This document shows positions 61,316 to 64,000 of a stretch of 64,000 bases of DNA, in pieces; within the stretch, counting starts at the first letter, position 1; the number at the start of each line of letters is the position of its first letter. The notes below the pieces were generated by a model, which searched no databases, was not told the DNA's origin, and saw nothing but the letters and a program-made list of their open reading frames with translations. The translations under genes were made by a program, and so were the position numbers. Location of the stretch: NCBI RefSeq assembly GCF_007002745.1, contig NZ_SGNY01000009.1, positions 62,001 to 126,000 of the forward strand, given 5' to 3'. The stretch is from Martinezella rhizogenes. Lineage in GTDB: Bacteria; Pseudomonadota; Alphaproteobacteria; Rhizobiales; Rhizobiaceae.

Positions 61316-64000
61316 TCAGATTTTCAGGCGGGTGTTTTCGGGATCGACAAATACCATCCCGGTGATTTTCGCAGCAATGGTGCGGTCCAGCATCGGGATA
61401 TAGACGGTCTCGCCCATCCGCTCATGACCACCCTCGACCAGCGCCAGCGCAATCGGCTGGCCAACCGCATCCGAATGGTAGGATGAGGTCACATGCCCCA
61501 CCATCTTCATCGGGATCGGCTGTTTCGGATCAAAGACGATCTGCGCCCCCTCCTCCAGCTTCGAGCGGTCTTCAGTCAGAAGGCCGACGAGATGGCGACG
61601 GCCCTTGGCGACAAGATCGGGGCGGGCAAGACCGCGCTTGCCGACGAAATCGGGCTTCGCCTTGCCCACGGCCCAGCCCATCGCCGCATCATAGGGCGTG
61701 ACAGTCCCGTCTGTATCCTGACCGACGATGATGTAACCCTTTTCGGCGCGCAGCACGTGCATGGTTTCAGTGCCATAAGCGGTGATGTCGTATTGCTGGC
61801 CGGCCTCCCACAGGATTTCCCAGAGCTTGCGGCCGAGCGGCGCCGGCACATTGACCTCAAAGCCGATCTCACCGGTGAAGCTCACGCGGAACAGCCGCGC
61901 CGGCATGCCGGCCACCGTGCATTCCACGCAGGACATATGCGGGAAAGCCTCTTCCGTCAGCTCAATCCCTTCGACAAGCGGTGCGAGCAGCTTGGCCGCA
62001 TTCGGGCCGTTCAGCGCGATGGTGGACCACTGTTCGGTGGTTGAGGTCAGCCAGACATTGAGATCCGGCCATTCGGTCTGGAGGTAATCCTCCATCATGT
62101 TCAGCACCCGGGCGGCACCGCCTGTCGTGGTGGTGACGTGGAAACGGTCTTCGGTCATGCGGCCGATGACTCCGTCATCGCGAATGAAGCCGTCATCGCC
62201 GAGCAGCAGGCCATAACGGCAGCGGCCGGGCGCGAGCTTCGACCACGGATTGGTATACATGCGGTTCATGAACTCAACCGCGTCAGGACCGACGACCTCG
62301 ATCTTGCCGAGTGTCGAAGCATCGAAAATGCCCACGCTCTGGCGCACCGCCCGGCATTCGCGGCCGACCGCCGCGTCCATATCTTCACCGGGTTTTGGGA
62401 AATACCAGGCGCGACGCCATTGCCCGACCGGTTCATAGACCGCGCCATGCGCCTCAGCCCAGCCATCGATCTGTGTTTTGCGTGTTACTTCAAAATGCGC
62501 GCCGCGATGATAACCGGCGAAGGCTCCGAAGGTCGTTGGCGTATAGGGCGGGCGGAAGGTGGTGAGGCCGACCTGCGGCTGGGGTTTGCCAAGCGCTTCG
62601 GCCGCAATGTTGAGACCGTTGATATTCGACATCTTGCCTTGATCGGTGGCCATGCCATTGGTCGTATAACGCTTGACGTGCTCGATGGAGCGCATGCCCT
62701 CGCGCACGGCGAGCCGCAGATCCTTGGCGGTCACATCGTTCTGGTAATCGACGAAGGCCTTGGCCTTGCCGGCATCGCGGTCGCTCGGCAATTCGGTGTG
62801 CGACACGCCGCTGCCGGTGCGGTCATGTTCCACCGCATGGCCGGCGGCATTGGCGGCCTTGCCGAGTGCTGTGGCGACTTCACGACCGCGCTCCGCACCG
62901 TCCTTCAGCGCGGTCTCGATGCCCCACAGTCCGCGTCCGGCCCCGGCAATCACGCAATCCTCATTGGTGAGAGCAGGCAGGAAGGTGGTCCGTTCGTCAT
63001 CCCAGGCGAGCTTGCCCTGCGTGTGGGAGAAGAGATGCAGCGATGGCGTCCAGCCGCCGGACATCAGCACCGCGTCACAGGCAATCTCCTGTCCCGCGCC
63101 GACCGTTGCCCCCTTGACCGGATTGACCCGGACAGATTTGACCCGCAGCCGCCCGGAGGTCGCCGTCACCGTATGCGACAGCTTGACCGGAATGCCCAGC
63201 GCCAGCGCCTCATTCACCAGCTCTTCCCGCACCGTCGCGCGGGTATCGATAATCGCCTGAACGCGTGCGCCTGCGCCGTGAAGATCGAAGGCCGCGTACC
63301 AGGCGCTGTCATGGCTCGTCACCACCACCGGGCTATTGCCGACCTTGACGCCATAGCGGTTCAGATAGGTCTGGGCGGAACCTGCCAGCATCACGCCCGG
63401 CCGGTCGTTGCCGTGGAAAACCAGCGGCTTTTCCAGCGCCCCCTGCGCCAGCACCACCTGACGTGCCCTGACCCGCCACAGACGTTCGCGTGGCATGTCC
63501 TTCGGTACGGTTTCCAGATGGTCGGTCAGCTTTTCGCAGAGGCCGATCATGTTGTGGTGGTAATAGGCAATGGCCGTGGTGCGGGTCATGACCCTAACGC
63601 CGTGTTCCTTCAGCGCCTTCAACTCATCCGCAAGCCAGGTCCATGCGGGTTTGCCATCGATCTTCGCCTGCGGCTCGGACAGCAGCGTGCCACCGGCCTC
63701 GGCATTTTCATCGACCAGCACGACCTTCAGACCATCGACCGCCGCCGCACGCGCCGCAGCGAGACCGGCAGGACCAGCGCCGACGATCAGCACATCGCAA
63801 TGCAGGTTGCGCGAGGCATAGGTGTCGGGGTCTTCCTCCGTCGGCGAAACGCCGAGACCAGCCGCCGCGCGGATGAAGGGTTCATAGACCTTGTTCCAGA
63901 AGCTCTTCGGCCACATGAAGGTCTTGTAGTAGAAACCGGCCGAAAACAGCATATAGGCCATGTCGTTGACCGCGCCGATATCGAATTTCAGGCTCGGATA
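61316..64000 (-). CDS. soxA: Sarcosine oxidase alpha subunit, 5'-truncated
   Basis: The visible 894 residues include an N-terminal part beginning inside the gene (YPSLKFDIGAVNDM at the window edge), an NAD/FAD domain with VLIVGAGPAGLAAARAA, and a C-terminal aminomethyltransferase-like folate domain. It is the large subunit of heterotetrameric sarcosine oxidase, where folate takes up the released methylene group. The reading frame continues past 64000, so the start codon is outside the window; the methionine at 63961 is internal. The sox order soxA-soxG-purU fits other rhizobia. Confidence 0.93.
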   Translation of the reverse strand, partial: YPSLKFDIGAVNDMAYMLFSAGFYYKTFMWPKSFWNKVYEPFIRAAAGLGVSPTEEDPDTYASRNLHCDVLIVGAGPAGLAAARAAAVDGLKVVLVDENAEAGGTLLSEPQAKIDGKPAWTWLADELKALKEHGVRVMTRTTAIAYYHHNMIGLCEKLTDHLETVPKDMPRERLWRVRARQVVLAQGALEKPLVFHGNDRPGVMLAGSAQTYLNRYGVKVGNSPVVVTSHDSAWYAAFDLHGAGARVQAIIDTRATVREELVNEALALGIPVKLSHTVTATSGRLRVKSVRVNPVKGATVGAGQEIACDAVLMSGGWTPSLHLFSHTQGKLAWDDERTTFLPALTNEDCVIAGAGRGLWGIETALKDGAERGREVATALGKAANAAGHAVEHDRTGSGVSHTELPSDRDAGKAKAFVDYQNDVTAKDLRLAVREGMRSIEHVKRYTTNGMATDQGKMSNINGLNIAAEALGKPQPQVGLTTFRPPYTPTTFGAFAGYHRGAHFEVTRKTQIDGWAEAHGAVYEPVGQWRRAWYFPKPGEDMDAAVGRECRAVRQSVGIFDASTLGKIEVVGPDAVEFMNRMYTNPWSKLAPGRCRYGLLLGDDGFIRDDGVIGRMTEDRFHVTTTTGGAARVLNMMEDYLQTEWPDLNVWLTSTTEQWSTIALNGPNAAKLLAPLVEGIELTEEAFPHMSCVECTVAGMPARLFRVSFTGEIGFEVNVPAPLGRKLWEILWEAGQQYDITAYGTETMHVLRAEKGYIIVGQDTDGTVTPYDAAMGWAVGKAKPDFVGKRGLARPDLVAKGRRHLVGLLTEDRSKLEEGAQIVFDPKQPIPMKMVGHVTSSYHSDAVGQPIALALVEGGHERMGETVYIPMLDRTIAAKITGMVFVDPENTRLKI

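Overview
The window looks like chromosomal DNA of an alphaproteobacterium of the Agrobacterium/Rhizobium group. Reasons are the high GC content, the denitrification gene set in a rhizobial order (napEFDABC, norEF, norCBQD, nirK-nirV-nnrR), a catechol siderophore locus, a soxA-soxG-purU operon, and Agrobacterium-like sugar-oxidising genes. This assignment rests on gene content and remembered protein families; no database search was run.

Layout. (1) 1-1629: the 3' end of a catechol siderophore cluster (aryl carrier protein tail, dihydroxybenzoate dehydrogenase, phosphopantetheinyl transferase). (2) 1759-14253: a Tat-exported PhoX-type phosphatase. A convergent type I secretion operon follows, encoding a 1978-residue RTX protein with a calcineurin-like phosphoesterase domain and its ABC and HlyD export partners. 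A LysR regulator ends the block. (3) 14284-42807: a denitrification island of about 28 kb. It contains periplasmic nitrate reductase; a TonB receptor-ABC transporter-NnrS operon of unknown substrate; oxygen-independent ubiquinone synthesis (ubiTUV, ubiD, ubiX); NnrU with an unlisted 51-residue membrane protein; NO reductase with norE and norF; two DUF2249 proteins; a second NnrS; copper nitrite reductase nirK with nirV; and the regulator nnrR. No nos genes lie in the window. (4) 42847-54821: an ABC sugar importer with a LacI regulator, two TIM-barrel isomerases (one with an apparent frameshift), a Gfo/Idh/MocA oxidoreductase, and a GMC dehydrogenase with a Tat-targeted small subunit and a cytochrome c. 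The set suggests oxidation of a glycoside to a 3-keto form and its breakdown. (5) 54821-64000: a cupin protein, a SulP transporter, a ParB-like protein, an MscS channel, purU, soxG and the 5'-truncated soxA.

How it fits together. Nine 14-base sites of the form TTG-N8-CAA (one with a final T) lie in the promoter regions of the denitrification island, and a tenth, weaker candidate lies upstream of napE. They point to a shared FNR/NnrR-type circuit. It would link nitrite and NO reduction, accessory genes (nnrS, nnrU, DUF2249), anaerobic quinone synthesis and the unexplained TonB/ABC uptake operon. The nnrR gene has two sites closer to the FNR consensus, while the other operons mostly have TTGCG/TTGCC-like half sites. 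This suggests an FNR-to-NnrR cascade.

The most original leads are the FNR-box-linked TonB/ABC/NnrS operon, the conserved-looking small proteins (51 and 127 residues), the RTX phosphoesterase whose transporter genes lie behind a terminator, and the proposed keto-sugar pathway with one frameshifted gene.
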